64,000 nucleotides of DNA from an uncultured Pelagibacteraceae bacterium (GCA_902598315.1 CACKBP010000002.1:1-64000); one strand, 5' to 3'. Positions 24,804-33,817 are shown, numbered from the stretch's first letter. Numbers and translations are program-made. Notes: generated from the sequence alone by a model not told the origin.

Positions 24804-24840
24804 TTTAGCCCTTATTTGATAATCTCAAATAGGGGCTAAA
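24804..24840 (+). terminator. Hairpin downstream of HU gene
   Basis: A 16-bp stem (TTTAGCCCTTATTTGA against TCAAATAGGGGCTAAA, with one G-U pair) closes a TAATC loop. No T-run follows, so it may act as an mRNA-end or processing structure rather than a classical intrinsic terminator. Confidence 0.6.
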
Positions 24841-24934
24841 CTACTTGCAAAAACTGCATAGCTCAAATTAAGACAATTCAGTTCTTTTTCTATAGTTAAA
24901 ACCCTATAACGCACGCTTAACAAGGGAGTTAGTT

Positions 24935-26227
24935 ATGAAAAAATACTTAGGATACTTTCTAGCAGGTACAGCCATTTACTTTGGCTTTGCTGGTCTTGGA
25001 TATGCTGAGACTACAGTGTCTGCAGAAGTACAATACATTTTTAATACCCTATTATTTTTAATGTCAGGTTTCTTGGTCATGTGGATGGCCGCAGGTTTCG
25101 CAATGTTAGAGTCAGGATTAGTAACATCAAAATCTGTATCAGCAATCTGTGCAAAAAATATAGGTTTATATTCAATCGCCGGAGTAATGTTCTGGTTGGT
25201 TGGTTACAATTTAGCTTACGGTATCCCAGAGGGCGGATATATTGGTTCATTTACACCATGGAGTGACAATTCATCATTAGATACAGGATATTCTGATGGT
25301 TCTGATTGGTTCTTCCAAATGGTGTTCTGTGCAACTACAATGTCAATCGTATCTGGTACATTAGCTGAAAGAATTAAGATCTGGCCATTTTTCTTATTTG
25401 CCGCAATTTTAACTGGAATTATTTATCCAATTTCAATGGGTTGGCAGTGGGGTGGCGGATGGTTATCGGTAGCTGGATTTTCAGACTTTGCTGGTTCAAC
25501 ATTAGTACATGCTGCTGGAGGAGCTGCGGCTCTTGCAGGTGCAATCGTATTAGGTGCTAGAAGTGGCAGATTCTCTGGAAAAGGCGAGGCTAAACCGATG
25601 GCACCATTTGCTGCATCATCAATTCCGTTAGCAACATTAGGAGTATTTATACTTTGGTTAGGTTGGTTTGGATTTAATGGTGGATCTCAGTTAGCTTCTG
25701 GAACGCTAGAAGACGTTTCAGCAGTAGCAACAATTTATATCAATACGAACTTAGCTGCAGGTGGTGGTGTATTAGCTGCTGCAACAGTATCAAGAGTTAT
25801 TGGTGGAAAAACTGACGTTGTAATGATGCTAAACGGTGCAATTGCTGGATTAGTAGGTATTACCGCAGAACCATTAACACCAAGTCCGTTAGCTGCAATC
25901 TTCATTGGAGCAATAGCTGGAGTATTAATGTACTTCTCAACAAAACTATTGTTTAAAATGAAAATCGATGACGTAGTTGGAGCCATCCCAGCACACTTAG
26001 TAGCTGGAGTATGGGGTACATTAGCAGTGCCATTAACAAATGGAGATGTTACTTTCGGAGCACAATTCTTAGGAACTATCTCAGTTGTGGTATTCGTATT
26101 CATAGTCTCGTTTATTGTTTTCCAAATTATAAAAAGTACAATTGGATTAAGAATAAGTAAGGAAGCTGAAAGACTAGGAACTGACAAAGCAGAAGTTGGT
26201 GTAATAGCTTACGGTATAAGAGACTAA
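24935..26227 (+). CDS. amt: Ammonium transporter, first copy
   Basis: A 430-residue Amt/MEP/Rh channel with a predicted signal peptide (to about residue 25) and eleven helices. WMAAGFAMLESGLV, DFAGSTLVHAAGGAAALAGAI and the pore histidine region GLVGITAEP are present, as is DDVVGAIPAHLVAGVWG. It moves ammonium into the cell. No glnK lies beside it. A near-duplicate follows at 26382. CAAGGGAGTTAGTT before the ATG is a fair ribosome site. Confidence 0.96.
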   Translation: MKKYLGYFLAGTAIYFGFAGLGYAETTVSAEVQYIFNTLLFLMSGFLVMWMAAGFAMLESGLVTSKSVSAICAKNIGLYSIAGVMFWLVGYNLAYGIPEGGYIGSFTPWSDNSSLDTGYSDGSDWFFQMVFCATTMSIVSGTLAERIKIWPFFLFAAILTGIIYPISMGWQWGGGWLSVAGFSDFAGSTLVHAAGGAAALAGAIVLGARSGRFSGKGEAKPMAPFAASSIPLATLGVFILWLGWFGFNGGSQLASGTLEDVSAVATIYINTNLAAGGGVLAAATVSRVIGGKTDVVMMLNGAIAGLVGITAEPLTPSPLAAIFIGAIAGVLMYFSTKLLFKMKIDDVVGAIPAHLVAGVWGTLAVPLTNGDVTFGAQFLGTISVVVFVFIVSFIVFQIIKSTIGLRISKEAERLGTDKAEVGVIAYGIRD

Positions 26228-26261
26228 TTAAAATTCCCTCCCTCGTTAGTTGGGAAAAATT

Positions 26262-26303
26262 ATAAGGCCTGGCTCGGTTTCCCCCGTCCAGGCCTTATTT
26301 GTT
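26262..26303 (+). terminator. Intrinsic terminator after first amt
   Basis: ATAAGGCCTGG (26262-26272) pairs perfectly with CCAGGCCTTAT (26288-26298) around a C/G-rich loop, followed by TTGTTTT. It separates the two amt genes, so the second copy probably has its own promoter. Confidence 0.85.
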
Positions 26304-26381
26304 TTACAAAGCTCGTATGCATTAAATTCATGCTTCAAACCTCTGAAATTTGATATCAAGTCTTCAAAAAAAGGGGGAAAC

Positions 26382-27671
26382 ATGAAAAAATTAACTTTCA
26401 TTTTATTAGGTTGTATTTCTGCTTTACTCATCAGCTCACAAAGCTTTGCAGAAACTACAATGTCTCAAGAGGGACAATATATTTTTAACTCACTAGGATT
26501 TTATTTGGGCGGAGTGCTAGTTGCTTTCATGGCGGCAGGTTTCTGTATGCTTGAGAGTGGATTAGTGACAACAAAAAGTGTATCGACAATTGCCGCGAAA
26601 AATATAGGTAAATTTGCTATATGCTCACTCGTATTCTTTTTGGTTGGCTACAATTTAGCTTACGGAGTGCCTGAAGGTGGTTATGTAGGTTCATTTACTA
26701 TTTGGACAGACTCATCTGATGCTGAAACAGGTTATTCAGGCTATTCAGACTGGTTCTTTCAAACGATGTTCGTGTGTGCAACAGCTTCAATCGTGTCTGG
26801 AGCAGTGGCAGAGAGAATTAAGATCTGGCCATTCTTTATTTTTGCAGCAATTATGGCAGGAGTAATTTATCCAATTTCTATGGGTTGGCAATGGGGAGGC
26901 GGCTGGTTAGCTAGCGGCGGTTTTTCAGATTTTGCTGGATCAACATTAGTACATGGATGTGGTGGTGCAGCAGCGCTTGCCGGAGTAATAGTTTTAGGTG
27001 CTAGAGAAGGTAGATTTGGAAGAAAAGGCGAAAAGAAATCTATGCAACCATTTGCAGCTTCAAGTATTCCATTAGTGACACTAGGAACTTTTTTACTTTG
27101 GTTTGGTTGGTTTGGTTTTAATGGTTTTAGTCAATTAGCAATGGGAACATTTGATGATGTAAATGCTATTTCTAAAATTGCAGTAAATACACATTTAGCT
27201 GGAGCAGCAGGTACTTTTACAGGAGCTGCGATTACAAGATTAATAGGTGGTAAAACCGATATTGTAATGATGCTTAACGGTGCGTTGGCTGGACTAGTTG
27301 CTATTACTGCTGAACCTTTAACGCCAGGTCCTATTACAGCTATGTTTATTGGATCAATAGGAGCAATCATAATGTATTTTGGTACAAAAATGTTAGAAAG
27401 CTATGGCTTAGATGATGTGGTTGGAGCAATTCCAGTTCACATGTTCGCTGGAATATTCGGAACATTAGTGGTTCCTTTAACTAACCCTGATACATCTTTT
27501 GGCACTCAATTTATTGGCACAGCTTCAGTATGTGTTTTTAGTTTTGTTCTTTCTTGGGCTACTTTTTCTGCTCTTAAATCAACAATTGGTTTAAGAATTA
27601 GTAAAGCAGCAGAGAAATTAGGAACTGATAAAGCAGAAGTTGGTGTAACTGCCTACTCAATTAGGGATTAA
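26382..27671 (+). CDS. amt: Ammonium transporter, second copy
   Basis: A 429-residue paralogue of the preceding amt product. The same motifs are present (AAGFCMLESGLVTTKS, DFAGSTLVHGCGGAAALAG, DDVVGAIPVHMFAG), and both end in GTDKAEVGVxAYxIRD. A signal peptide precedes ETTMSQEGQ. The start is ATG 26382, preceded by AAGGGGGAAAC; a longer in-frame extension upstream reads through the terminator and is not real. The pair is a local duplication that has diverged. Confidence 0.96.
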   Translation: MKKLTFILLGCISALLISSQSFAETTMSQEGQYIFNSLGFYLGGVLVAFMAAGFCMLESGLVTTKSVSTIAAKNIGKFAICSLVFFLVGYNLAYGVPEGGYVGSFTIWTDSSDAETGYSGYSDWFFQTMFVCATASIVSGAVAERIKIWPFFIFAAIMAGVIYPISMGWQWGGGWLASGGFSDFAGSTLVHGCGGAAALAGVIVLGAREGRFGRKGEKKSMQPFAASSIPLVTLGTFLLWFGWFGFNGFSQLAMGTFDDVNAISKIAVNTHLAGAAGTFTGAAITRLIGGKTDIVMMLNGALAGLVAITAEPLTPGPITAMFIGSIGAIIMYFGTKMLESYGLDDVVGAIPVHMFAGIFGTLVVPLTNPDTSFGTQFIGTASVCVFSFVLSWATFSALKSTIGLRISKAAEKLGTDKAEVGVTAYSIRD

Positions 27672-27687
27672 ACATTTAAATATATCT

Positions 27688-27716
27688 AAGGGGTCTTCAT
27701 GACCCCTTTTTTATTC
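27688..27716 (+). terminator. Intrinsic terminator after second amt
   Basis: AAGGGGTC-TTCAT-GACCCCTT forms an 8-bp GC-rich stem with a 5-base loop, followed by TTTTTATT. Strong intrinsic terminator for the plus strand. Confidence 0.92.
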
Positions 27717-28283
27717 GATTGACAACTCTGTATCAATTATCTTTCCGCCACAAGTTATATTCTTTTCAGATCTTGGATGGATTATTTTAACATTAACTCT
27801 CGTTTTTTTTATTAACTCTTGTCTTAACGCATCATTAAAAGAGGAAATATTAAAGACCTTGTCTTTTAAAGAATTTGTCAAACTTTCCTCATTGACAAGA
27901 TTATTAAATTTTTGAGTTAAAAAAGAATATCCATATTTATTTAAAAAGATCTTATTTCTTACTTGGTTGCAATCTCTCAATTTAGGATAATATCTTTTTG
28001 ATGTGTATCTTTGTTTATCCATATAAGCTTGAATATTAATGATTAAAATATCCCCTTCGCTAAATTTTATTTGATAATCTAAATTCTGATATGCCACAGA
28101 TATTAGACCACCTCCAGAAAATATATTTTGGATATTTTCTTTCATAAAAAAATCTAATTTGAAAATTAAAAAATCTTTTAGAGGTAAAAATTCTTTATTC
28201 AAATTAATATTTTTTGCCTCAGATTTATTAAAACTTAAAAGTAACAAAAAAAAAACCGGTAAAAATTTAAATTTCATATTCAT
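27711..28283 (-). CDS. Exported protein, unknown
   Basis: A 190-residue protein with a signal peptide (FKFLPVFFLLLLSFNKSEAK). The mature part is mixed alpha/beta with a single C-terminal cysteine, and I see no known motif. ATG at 28277 is an equally good start. It overlaps the 3' end of the upstream glycosyltransferase-like gene by 17 nt, so the two are probably expressed together. Confidence 0.7.
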   Translation of the reverse strand: MNMKFKFLPVFFLLLLSFNKSEAKNINLNKEFLPLKDFLIFKLDFFMKENIQNIFSGGGLISVAYQNLDYQIKFSEGDILIINIQAYMDKQRYTSKRYYPKLRDCNQVRNKIFLNKYGYSFLTQKFNNLVNEESLTNSLKDKVFNISSFNDALRQELIKKTRVNVKIIHPRSEKNITCGGKIIDTELSIE

Positions 28284-29289
28284 TCCAAAGCTTCTTGATA
28301 TCTACGTTAGGGGATAATCCAAAAACAGAATTTACGTTTGCGCAATGAATACTTAATGAAGGCACAGGAGAAAAGCAGAGTTCTTTTTGATATATGCTGT
28401 GTAAATTTTTTTCAAAAGGATTACTCTCATTTTTTGCCATTTCTATCAATTGATTATGATACTTTAATAACAACTCTTTACTTGTCAAAAAAGTTAAAAG
28501 TGATTCTTTTACAGTTCTCCAGTGATAATTTTCGCCAATTAGTACATTTGAATTATCCAATTTTTTGTAAAGATAAGGGTAATCTGTCGAAAGCAAAAAT
28601 ATTTCTTTTTGGAAAATTGAGGAAAATTTTTCATAAGCAAAAACCATTTCTGCTAAGGCTTCTGATTTATGAATATAATCATCCTCGACAAAGTAAATTA
28701 AATCATTGCAGTTTTTTGCCTGAATAAATGATTCATGAATAGATGCCATTGTTGTAGACATGTTTTTTTCAATTTCACTATTATTTTTGTCAATAGTTTT
28801 AGGTTTAAAATTTAAATTATCTTTATCAAGTTTTTTTAGTTCAAAATTAAATCCGTCGAGCAAAGAAAGATATTTGTTTCTATGAATTTCTTCGGATCCT
28901 ATATCAATAATTAAAAATTTTATTAATAAATCGGGAAATTTTTTTTTTAATTCACTCGCTGACTTACATAAAGACTTTATAGATCTTAATGTATACTCAA
29001 GTTTCTCTTTTTCAAAAATCCTTTTTTTGTTTTGAGAAACTAAATGCGTTGATGTGCAAGTTTTTAAAATTATGTCTAAACTTTTTACTTTTCGCGTAAT
29101 TAAAGTTTCGCCCGATCCTAGAGAAAAAGATCTTTTACCTGGAATACTTAACTGATTTTGATGATTCTTATTTGATACTGGAAATTCTAATGTGCTTTGG
29201 TCAATTAACTCATAACCAAGTAAACGGCAAATTTTGATAAAAATTTTCTTTAATCCACTTGTTTTTTTAGAGCTTTTAATTTCTTTCAT
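28267..29289 (-). CDS. Glycosyltransferase-like protein, unknown
   Basis: A 340-residue soluble protein from ATG 29289, chosen because a longer frame would run across the divergent rhodanese gene. The middle carries DLIYFVEDDYIHKSEAL, whose EDD resembles the DxD metal site of nucleotide-sugar transferases. KFLIIDIGSEE before it fits the first nucleotide-binding strand. The family is not certain and no sugar substrate can be given. It may modify a surface structure with the exported protein downstream. Confidence 0.6.
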   Translation of the reverse strand: MKEIKSSKKTSGLKKIFIKICRLLGYELIDQSTLEFPVSNKNHQNQLSIPGKRSFSLGSGETLITRKVKSLDIILKTCTSTHLVSQNKKRIFEKEKLEYTLRSIKSLCKSASELKKKFPDLLIKFLIIDIGSEEIHRNKYLSLLDGFNFELKKLDKDNLNFKPKTIDKNNSEIEKNMSTTMASIHESFIQAKNCNDLIYFVEDDYIHKSEALAEMVFAYEKFSSIFQKEIFLLSTDYPYLYKKLDNSNVLIGENYHWRTVKESLLTFLTSKELLLKYHNQLIEMAKNESNPFEKNLHSIYQKELCFSPVPSLSIHCANVNSVFGLSPNVDIKKLWNEYEI

Positions 29290-29308
29290 GAATATATACT
29301 TTAATATC

Positions 29309-29707
29309 ATGAATATAAAATCTTCCCAAGTTTTAGTAGAAGAAGCCAAAAAAAGCATTGAAACACTAAGTCCAGAAGAAGTGAAAAGATTATTTGACAA
29401 GAAAGAAATAACTTTAGTTGATATAAGAGATATTCGGGAATTATGGAGCGTGGGAACAATAGAAAATTCAAAACATATACCGAGAGGAATGTTGGAATTT
29501 TGGCTAGACCCTGAAAGTTCGTATTACAATGCTAATAAAATTGGGGAAATTAAAAAGATGGTGCTGTTTTGTGCTGCAGGTTTTCGTTCAGCTTTAGCAA
29601 CAAAATCTTTAGTTGATATGGGTTTTAAAAATGTTGCCAATGTAGACGGCGGTTTTGATGCTCTCAAAAACGCCGGCCTTAAGGTAGTGGAAAAAGAAAA
29701 AAAATAA
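29309..29707 (+). CDS. Rhodanese-like sulfurtransferase
   Basis: A 132-residue single rhodanese domain. ITLVDIRDIRELWSVGTIENS gives the entry strand, and the active loop FCAAGFRSALA has its cysteine at residue 88. It probably moves sulfane sulfur in the cytoplasm; the acceptor is unknown. Start ATG 29309 is preferred over an upstream one that lies inside the divergent neighbour. Confidence 0.92.
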   Translation: MNIKSSQVLVEEAKKSIETLSPEEVKRLFDKKEITLVDIRDIRELWSVGTIENSKHIPRGMLEFWLDPESSYYNANKIGEIKKMVLFCAAGFRSALATKSLVDMGFKNVANVDGGFDALKNAGLKVVEKEKK

Positions 29708-30295
29708 TTATTTCGTAGCTTCGTTCAAAGCAAATTCAATTCTATCTTGACCCCAAAATATTTTATTATTTACAACGAAAGTTGGAGCACCAAAAACTCC
29801 TTTTTCATAAGCTTCTGAGGTTTTTGTTTTTAATAAATCTTTAATAGAAGAAGAAGTAGAGCGTAATGCAAAAGTTTTAGGATTTACATTAAGATTTTTT
29901 AGAATTTTTTGTATAATGTTTTCATCATTCATATTTAGACCATCTTGCCAAATTGCATTAAAAATATTGTCAATGTAATAACTTTCAAAATTATCTTCTT
30001 CTGCAACAAATACACCTCTCATTAAATTTAAACTTCTTATTGGAAAATATGAGTTGAATTTGAATTTAACATTATTTTTTTCTGCAATTAGTTTACAATC
30101 TCTCACCATATGTTTTGCTTTTGCAGGAATAAATGCTGGAGCTTTAATCCCATGTAAATTATGTAATCCTCCCAATAGAACAGGTTTATACTTTATTTTA
30201 ATGGAAATTTTGTTTTCAATTTTTCTTATTTCTTTGTGTGCTAAATAAGAATATGGGCTTACAAAATCAAAATAAAATTCAAAAGGCTTAATCAT
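29708..30295 (-). CDS. 2-hydroxychromene-2-carboxylate isomerase family (DsbA fold)
   Basis: A 195-residue protein of the DsbA-fold HCCA isomerase family, the kappa glutathione-transferase relatives. FYFDFVSPYSYLAHKEI at the start and GVFGAPTFVVNNKIFWGQDR at the end are diagnostic. A serine replaces the redox CxxC. Substrate unknown; these enzymes may act on glutathione conjugates. The ATG at 30295 overlaps the preceding gene by 8 nt. It abuts the rhodanese stop on the other strand. Confidence 0.88.
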   Translation of the reverse strand: MIKPFEFYFDFVSPYSYLAHKEIRKIENKISIKIKYKPVLLGGLHNLHGIKAPAFIPAKAKHMVRDCKLIAEKNNVKFKFNSYFPIRSLNLMRGVFVAEEDNFESYYIDNIFNAIWQDGLNMNDENIIQKILKNLNVNPKTFALRSTSSSIKDLLKTKTSEAYEKGVFGAPTFVVNNKIFWGQDRIEFALNEATK

Positions 30296-30758
30296 TGAAG
30301 CTAATTTTTTTAGCAAATGGAATTCTTACAAACCAATAAATTAGAATTCCAACTGGTCCAGTAAAATATGTTAAAATTAAAGATGGAATCAATAATATTT
30401 TAGGTATAAAATATTTTCTTGCGTCTCTTACCATCCAAGCTCCAGCAAATAAACTAATTGCAAGGAAATGCAGCCAAAATAACAAGAGAAGTGTCTCGTT
30501 TGCGAACATTGAATACAAACCGTCTATCCCACTGTAAAGTTCAAAACCATCAAAAATATCACCATCTAAATAGATATTATAAGAGAGATAAACATAGCCT
30601 ATGGCTAACAACAGCGGGGCAATAATTGATTGAGCTAAAAAATTTGAGAGAGCATTATTAGGGACCAAAATAAGCAATAACCAAAAAGGAATTATTCCCC
30701 AGTTAGCTATTAAATAAATATTTTCGGGATTTAACAGATCTATTAGATTATTTATCAT
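30288..30758 (-). CDS. ABA4-like (DUF4281) membrane protein
   Basis: A 156-residue membrane protein with four helices. IANWGIIPFWLLLILVPN near the start and FTGPVGILIYWFVR at the end match the ABA4/DUF4281 family. In plants ABA4 is needed for neoxanthin (a carotenoid). The role in bacteria is unknown; a link to carotenoid or retinal metabolism would fit a proteorhodopsin user but is only inference. It overlaps the isomerase gene by 8 nt. Confidence 0.8.
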   Translation of the reverse strand: MINNLIDLLNPENIYLIANWGIIPFWLLLILVPNNALSNFLAQSIIAPLLLAIGYVYLSYNIYLDGDIFDGFELYSGIDGLYSMFANETLLLLFWLHFLAISLFAGAWMVRDARKYFIPKILLIPSLILTYFTGPVGILIYWFVRIPFAKKISFND

Positions 30759-30784
30759 AAAAAATAATATAGTATATTAAGATA

Positions 30785-31345
30785 ATGAATCCCACATCAA
30801 ATAAAAGTGATTTTGAAGACCTAACAACAAATTTAAAAGATTTAGCTTATTCTTATCTTGAAAAATATAATCCTTCCAAACAACAATTAAAAGTATATTT
30901 GCTTAAGAAATATTTGACAAAAATAAAAGGAAATAAATCTAAAAAAGATGTATCTTCAATTATAGATCATATAATTAATAATTTAGAAAAAAACAAATTA
31001 CTTAACGATGAAATGTATTCAGACGCAAAAGCTAGAATGTTTCTGAGAAGAGGTTATTCTTTAAATAAAATTAATCAATCTCTAAGAAAAAAAGGTATAG
31101 AGGAAAAATACGTAAAACAAAGTATTGAAAAAATCAAAGAAGACCAAATTGAACCAGATTTTGTTTCAGCTTTAAAGTTATGTAAGAAAAGAAGAATAGG
31201 TCCTTTAAGACCAGAAAATAACAGAGAATTATTTTATAAAAAAGATATGGGTATTTTAGCAAGAGGAGGTTTTAGTTTTGAATTATCAAAAAGAGTTTTG
31301 GAACTTGCTGTAGATGAATTCAATAAATTAATTAAAATCATCTGA
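30785..31345 (+). CDS. recX: RecX regulatory protein
   Basis: RecX binds and restrains RecA. It has 186 residues, almost all helical, with the three-helix RecX repeats: YSYLEKYNPSKQQLKVYLLK, LLNDEMYSDAKARMFLRRGYSLNKI and FSFELSKRVLELA. No recA gene lies beside it. Its last 18 nt overlap the convergent 47-residue gene. Confidence 0.85.
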   Translation: MNPTSNKSDFEDLTTNLKDLAYSYLEKYNPSKQQLKVYLLKKYLTKIKGNKSKKDVSSIIDHIINNLEKNKLLNDEMYSDAKARMFLRRGYSLNKINQSLRKKGIEEKYVKQSIEKIKEDQIEPDFVSALKLCKKRRIGPLRPENNRELFYKKDMGILARGGFSFELSKRVLELAVDEFNKLIKII

Positions 31346-31471
31346 TTTTCTTTTTTTTTCTTCCTCAATCAAATAATCTAATTTTTTTTTTAGGGCATTT
31401 CTCACTAAAATAAAAAAAATAACACCAAATAAAGTTACAGATAGAACAATAATTAATATAGTTTTAATCAT
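31328..31471 (-). CDS. 47-residue single-helix membrane protein
   Basis: A short frame with one hydrophobic segment (IKTILIIVLSVTLFGVIFFI) and a strongly charged tail (LDYLIEEEKKRKSDDFN). The ATG at 31471 lies inside the end of cysQ as ATGATTAA, an 8-nt overlap that is typical of coupled genes here. It forms a three-gene operon with the DUF3553 and cysQ genes. No family is known to me. Confidence 0.62.
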   Translation of the reverse strand: MIKTILIIVLSVTLFGVIFFILVRNALKKKLDYLIEEEKKRKSDDFN

Positions 31472-32243
31472 TTAAATTTTTAGCTCTTTTAATCAATAAA
31501 CTCGGATTTTTATAATCTTCCTTTCCATATAAAAATGGTTTTTCTTCTAAAGTTTTTATAATTGCACCAGCATTTTGAGCTACCGCATGGCCAGCAGCGT
31601 AATCCCATTCGTTAGCTCGCTCTCTTGCTGCATAAATATCATATTCACCAGTAGCAATAACACAAAATTTATACGAGCTGGCCATTTTTACTATTGATGT
31701 AACATTATATTCTTTTAATTTTTTCATAATTAAATCTGAAGGTTTAGAAACACTTGAAAGCGCTACGATTTTACCTTTTGGTTGTTTTTTCTCACAAAAA
31801 AGTTTTTTTGTTTCGTTGTTTTCAATTAAGTAACTTTCTCCTGGGGCATAAGAAAAAAAAAGGCGATTTTTTTTTGGTACTCCAACAACGCCTATAACTG
31901 GAACAGTATTAATAATCAAAGCAGCGTTCAATGTATACTCATCTTTTCCTGCGATATATTCTTTAGTACCATCAATCGGATCAATTAGCCAAAAAATCCT
32001 CGATTTATTTTTTTTAGATATATCCACAGTTTCCTCCGATACAATATTAATTTCAGGTGTTAATTTAGAAATCTTTTTTGTTATTAAATCATTAACTCTT
32101 AGGTCTCCATTACTCACTGGAGATTTATCATTTTTAATTTTTATTTGTAAACCCTGACTATAAAGTTTGATAGATTCCTCTCCTGCGTAGTTGAAAGTGT
32201 CTAACAAATCTTTTGCTATTCTCTCTAAGTCATTTTTATTCAT
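31464..32243 (-). CDS. cysQ: 3'(2'),5'-bisphosphate nucleotidase
   Basis: CysQ removes the 3' phosphate of PAP, a by-product of sulfate assimilation and acyl-carrier turnover. It has 259 residues from ATG 32243; a TTG two codons upstream is less likely. VSEETVD near residue 70, WLIDPIDGTKEYIAGKDEYT and AANEWDYAAGHAVAQNAGA-like segments (ERANEWDYAAGHAVAQNAGA) are the CysQ-type inositol-phosphatase motifs. It overlaps the DUF3553 gene by 8 nt at ATGAATAA. Confidence 0.93.
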   Translation of the reverse strand: MNKNDLERIAKDLLDTFNYAGEESIKLYSQGLQIKIKNDKSPVSNGDLRVNDLITKKISKLTPEINIVSEETVDISKKNKSRIFWLIDPIDGTKEYIAGKDEYTLNAALIINTVPVIGVVGVPKKNRLFFSYAPGESYLIENNETKKLFCEKKQPKGKIVALSSVSKPSDLIMKKLKEYNVTSIVKMASSYKFCVIATGEYDIYAARERANEWDYAAGHAVAQNAGAIIKTLEEKPFLYGKEDYKNPSLLIKRAKNLND

Positions 32244-32409
32244 TTTCAACTTTCTCTAAATTGACATTCTCAATGTTGATCACCTTTTTACCGTTATTTT
32301 GAAAATTTACAGTAACTTTATTGCCAATAATAGACTGCACCTGGCCAACACCCCAATCTTTATTTGCAGGGTTTCTAACATAATCACCTGGTTCAAAGTC
32401 AATAAGCAT
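32236..32409 (-). CDS. DUF3553 miniprotein
   Basis: A 57-residue protein, below usual length cut-offs. [20 protein letters not shown] and [13 protein letters not shown] are the DUF3553 pattern, which resembles the small beta domain of the CarD/UvrD-tail type that contacts RNA polymerase or DNA. Role unknown. Its ATG is 40 nt from the divergent mnmA start, and its stop overlaps cysQ. Confidence 0.88.
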   Translation of the reverse strand: MLIDFEPGDYVRNPANKDWGVGQVQSIIGNKVTVNFQNNGKKVINIENVNLEKVENE

Positions 32410-32449
32410 TATGGAAAATCAATTTTTTGTATATTATATACTGATAAAT

Positions 32450-33577
32450 ATGAATTCTCTAGGAATTAATAAACCTAAAAAAAATACAAAAGTGGTAGTA
32501 GCTATGTCTGGTGGAGTTGACTCTTCAGTTGTAGCAGCTTTAATGAAACAGGAAGGTTATGACGTAACAGGCATTACTTTAAAGCTTTATGATGATGCCA
32601 AGAAGTCAGCGGAAGGAAGGCAGTGTTGTTCTGGTCAAGATATAATGGATGCTAAAAGAGTGTCTGATAAAATTAATATTAATCATGAAATTTTATATTA
32701 TCAAAAAAAATTTAAGTCGGAGGTTATAGACTCATTTATAGATAGTTATGCATCAGGTGAGACTCCAATACCGTGCATTCAATGCAATCAAACTGTAAAA
32801 TTTAGAGACTTATTTAAATATGCTAAGGATTTGAAGGCCGATGCTTTGATTACTGGACATTACGTTTCTAGAATTGAAAAAAACAAACATGCTAGCATGT
32901 ATAGGGCTAAGGATCATAGCAGGGATCAAAGTTATTTCTTATTTAGCACTACACAAGAACAATTAAATTACTTGAGATTTCCACTTGGTGAAATTGACAA
33001 ATCAGAGACAAGATTAATAGCAAAAAAATTAAATTTAAATGTCGCTAATAAGCCTGACAGCCAAGATATATGCTTTGTTCCTAATGGAGATTATAGCTCT
33101 GTGATAAAAAAATTTAGACCCAACTCTTTCAAAAAAGGGAAAATAATCGACTTATCAGGCAATCAAGTTGGTGAACACGACGGAATTATAAATTACACAA
33201 TAGGTCAAAGAAAAGGAATTAAAATTTCTAGTCATAAACCACTTTATGTAATTAATATTAATGCTAATGACAACACAATTGTTGTAGGTGAAAAAGAAAA
33301 CTTAGAAATAAAAGAAATTTTTTTAAGAGATTTAAATACTTTGGCGCCGAGAAAAGAATTTGATAAAATTATAAATATCAAAGTGAGATCAACTGGAAGG
33401 CTTTTAAAAGCTAAATTAAATTTTAATGATAAAAGTGCTAAAGTTGAAATTTTAGATAAAGAAACCGGAATATCTCCAGGTCAAGCATGTGTTTTTTATT
33501 CCAAAGATGAATTTGGGGATAAGCTTATGGGCGGTGGTTGGATAGACAGGACTTATAATAATTATTTATCCACTTAG
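32450..33577 (+). CDS. mnmA: tRNA 2-thiouridylase
   Basis: MnmA thiolates uridine 34 of tRNAs for Lys, Glu and Gln. It has 375 residues. The PP-loop ATP site [14 protein letters not shown] is near residue 20, the catalytic cysteine lies in [12 protein letters not shown] with its partner cysteine in [12 protein letters not shown], and GHYVSRI is present. I prefer ATG 32450; an in-frame ATG at 32411 would leave one base to the divergent gene. The sulfur-transfer protein that feeds it is not encoded nearby, although a rhodanese gene is 3 kb away. Confidence 0.95.
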   Translation: MNSLGINKPKKNTKVVVAMSGGVDSSVVAALMKQEGYDVTGITLKLYDDAKKSAEGRQCCSGQDIMDAKRVSDKININHEILYYQKKFKSEVIDSFIDSYASGETPIPCIQCNQTVKFRDLFKYAKDLKADALITGHYVSRIEKNKHASMYRAKDHSRDQSYFLFSTTQEQLNYLRFPLGEIDKSETRLIAKKLNLNVANKPDSQDICFVPNGDYSSVIKKFRPNSFKKGKIIDLSGNQVGEHDGIINYTIGQRKGIKISSHKPLYVININANDNTIVVGEKENLEIKEIFLRDLNTLAPRKEFDKIINIKVRSTGRLLKAKLNFNDKSAKVEILDKETGISPGQACVFYSKDEFGDKLMGGGWIDRTYNNYLST

Positions 33578-33647
33578 TTCACAAGTAAAAACTAAGCACG
33601 CATTAAGTGATTACAAAAAATTCATCAATATGTTTTAATGTTTTTAA

Positions 33648-33817
33648 TTAAGAGGCAACTCTTAACTGGCCATTTGGGGAAAAACCGAGAGGTTCAAGCT
33701 CAAAGGGCAGAAAGGTGAACCTAGTAGCGCTAGAATAGTTCATCGGGACGGCTTGGCGGTAGCGCCTAAAACGACGAGCCAAAACTACTAAATTTCTGGG
33801 CGAAAGCCCGGAAATTT
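33648..33817 (+). ncRNA. Putative structured RNA, GC-rich, family unknown
   Basis: This stretch has no credible protein gene. GC counts are 29/60 (33661-33720) and 34/60 (33721-33780), far above the surroundings, which is typical of RNA genes in AT-rich genomes. Hairpins in order: TTAAGAG-GCAA-CTCTTAA (33648-33665), GGTTCA with TGAACC (33691/33716), GGCT with AGCC enclosing GGCG-GTAG-CGCC (33750-33780) and AAATTTCTGGGC-GAAA-GCCCGGAAATTT (33790-33817). Strand is uncertain; plus is assumed. It is not recognisable as tmRNA, 6S, RNase P or 4.5S RNA. Confidence 0.6.

Noticed and set aside
24831-24850. Possible sigma-54 promoter (GG...TTGC) before the first amt gene
   Set aside because: The GG to GC distance is 11 bases rather than 10, and it overlaps the stem of the hairpin behind the HU gene.
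25735-26187. 150-residue antisense frame within the first amt gene
   Set aside because: It is a codon-composition shadow of the amt reading frame; its peptide is low-complexity Thr/Asn/Pro.
26250-26381. N-terminal extension of the second amt gene
   Set aside because: It reads straight through the perfect terminator hairpin and lacks any similarity to transporters; ATG 26382 has a good ribosome site.
33661-33815. Identity of the GC-rich element as tmRNA, 6S, RNase P or 4.5S RNA
   Set aside because: No tag frame or tRNA-like end, no RNase P core (GAGGAAAGTCCGGGC), and no 4.5S loop (GGAAGGNAGCAG) is present on either strand.
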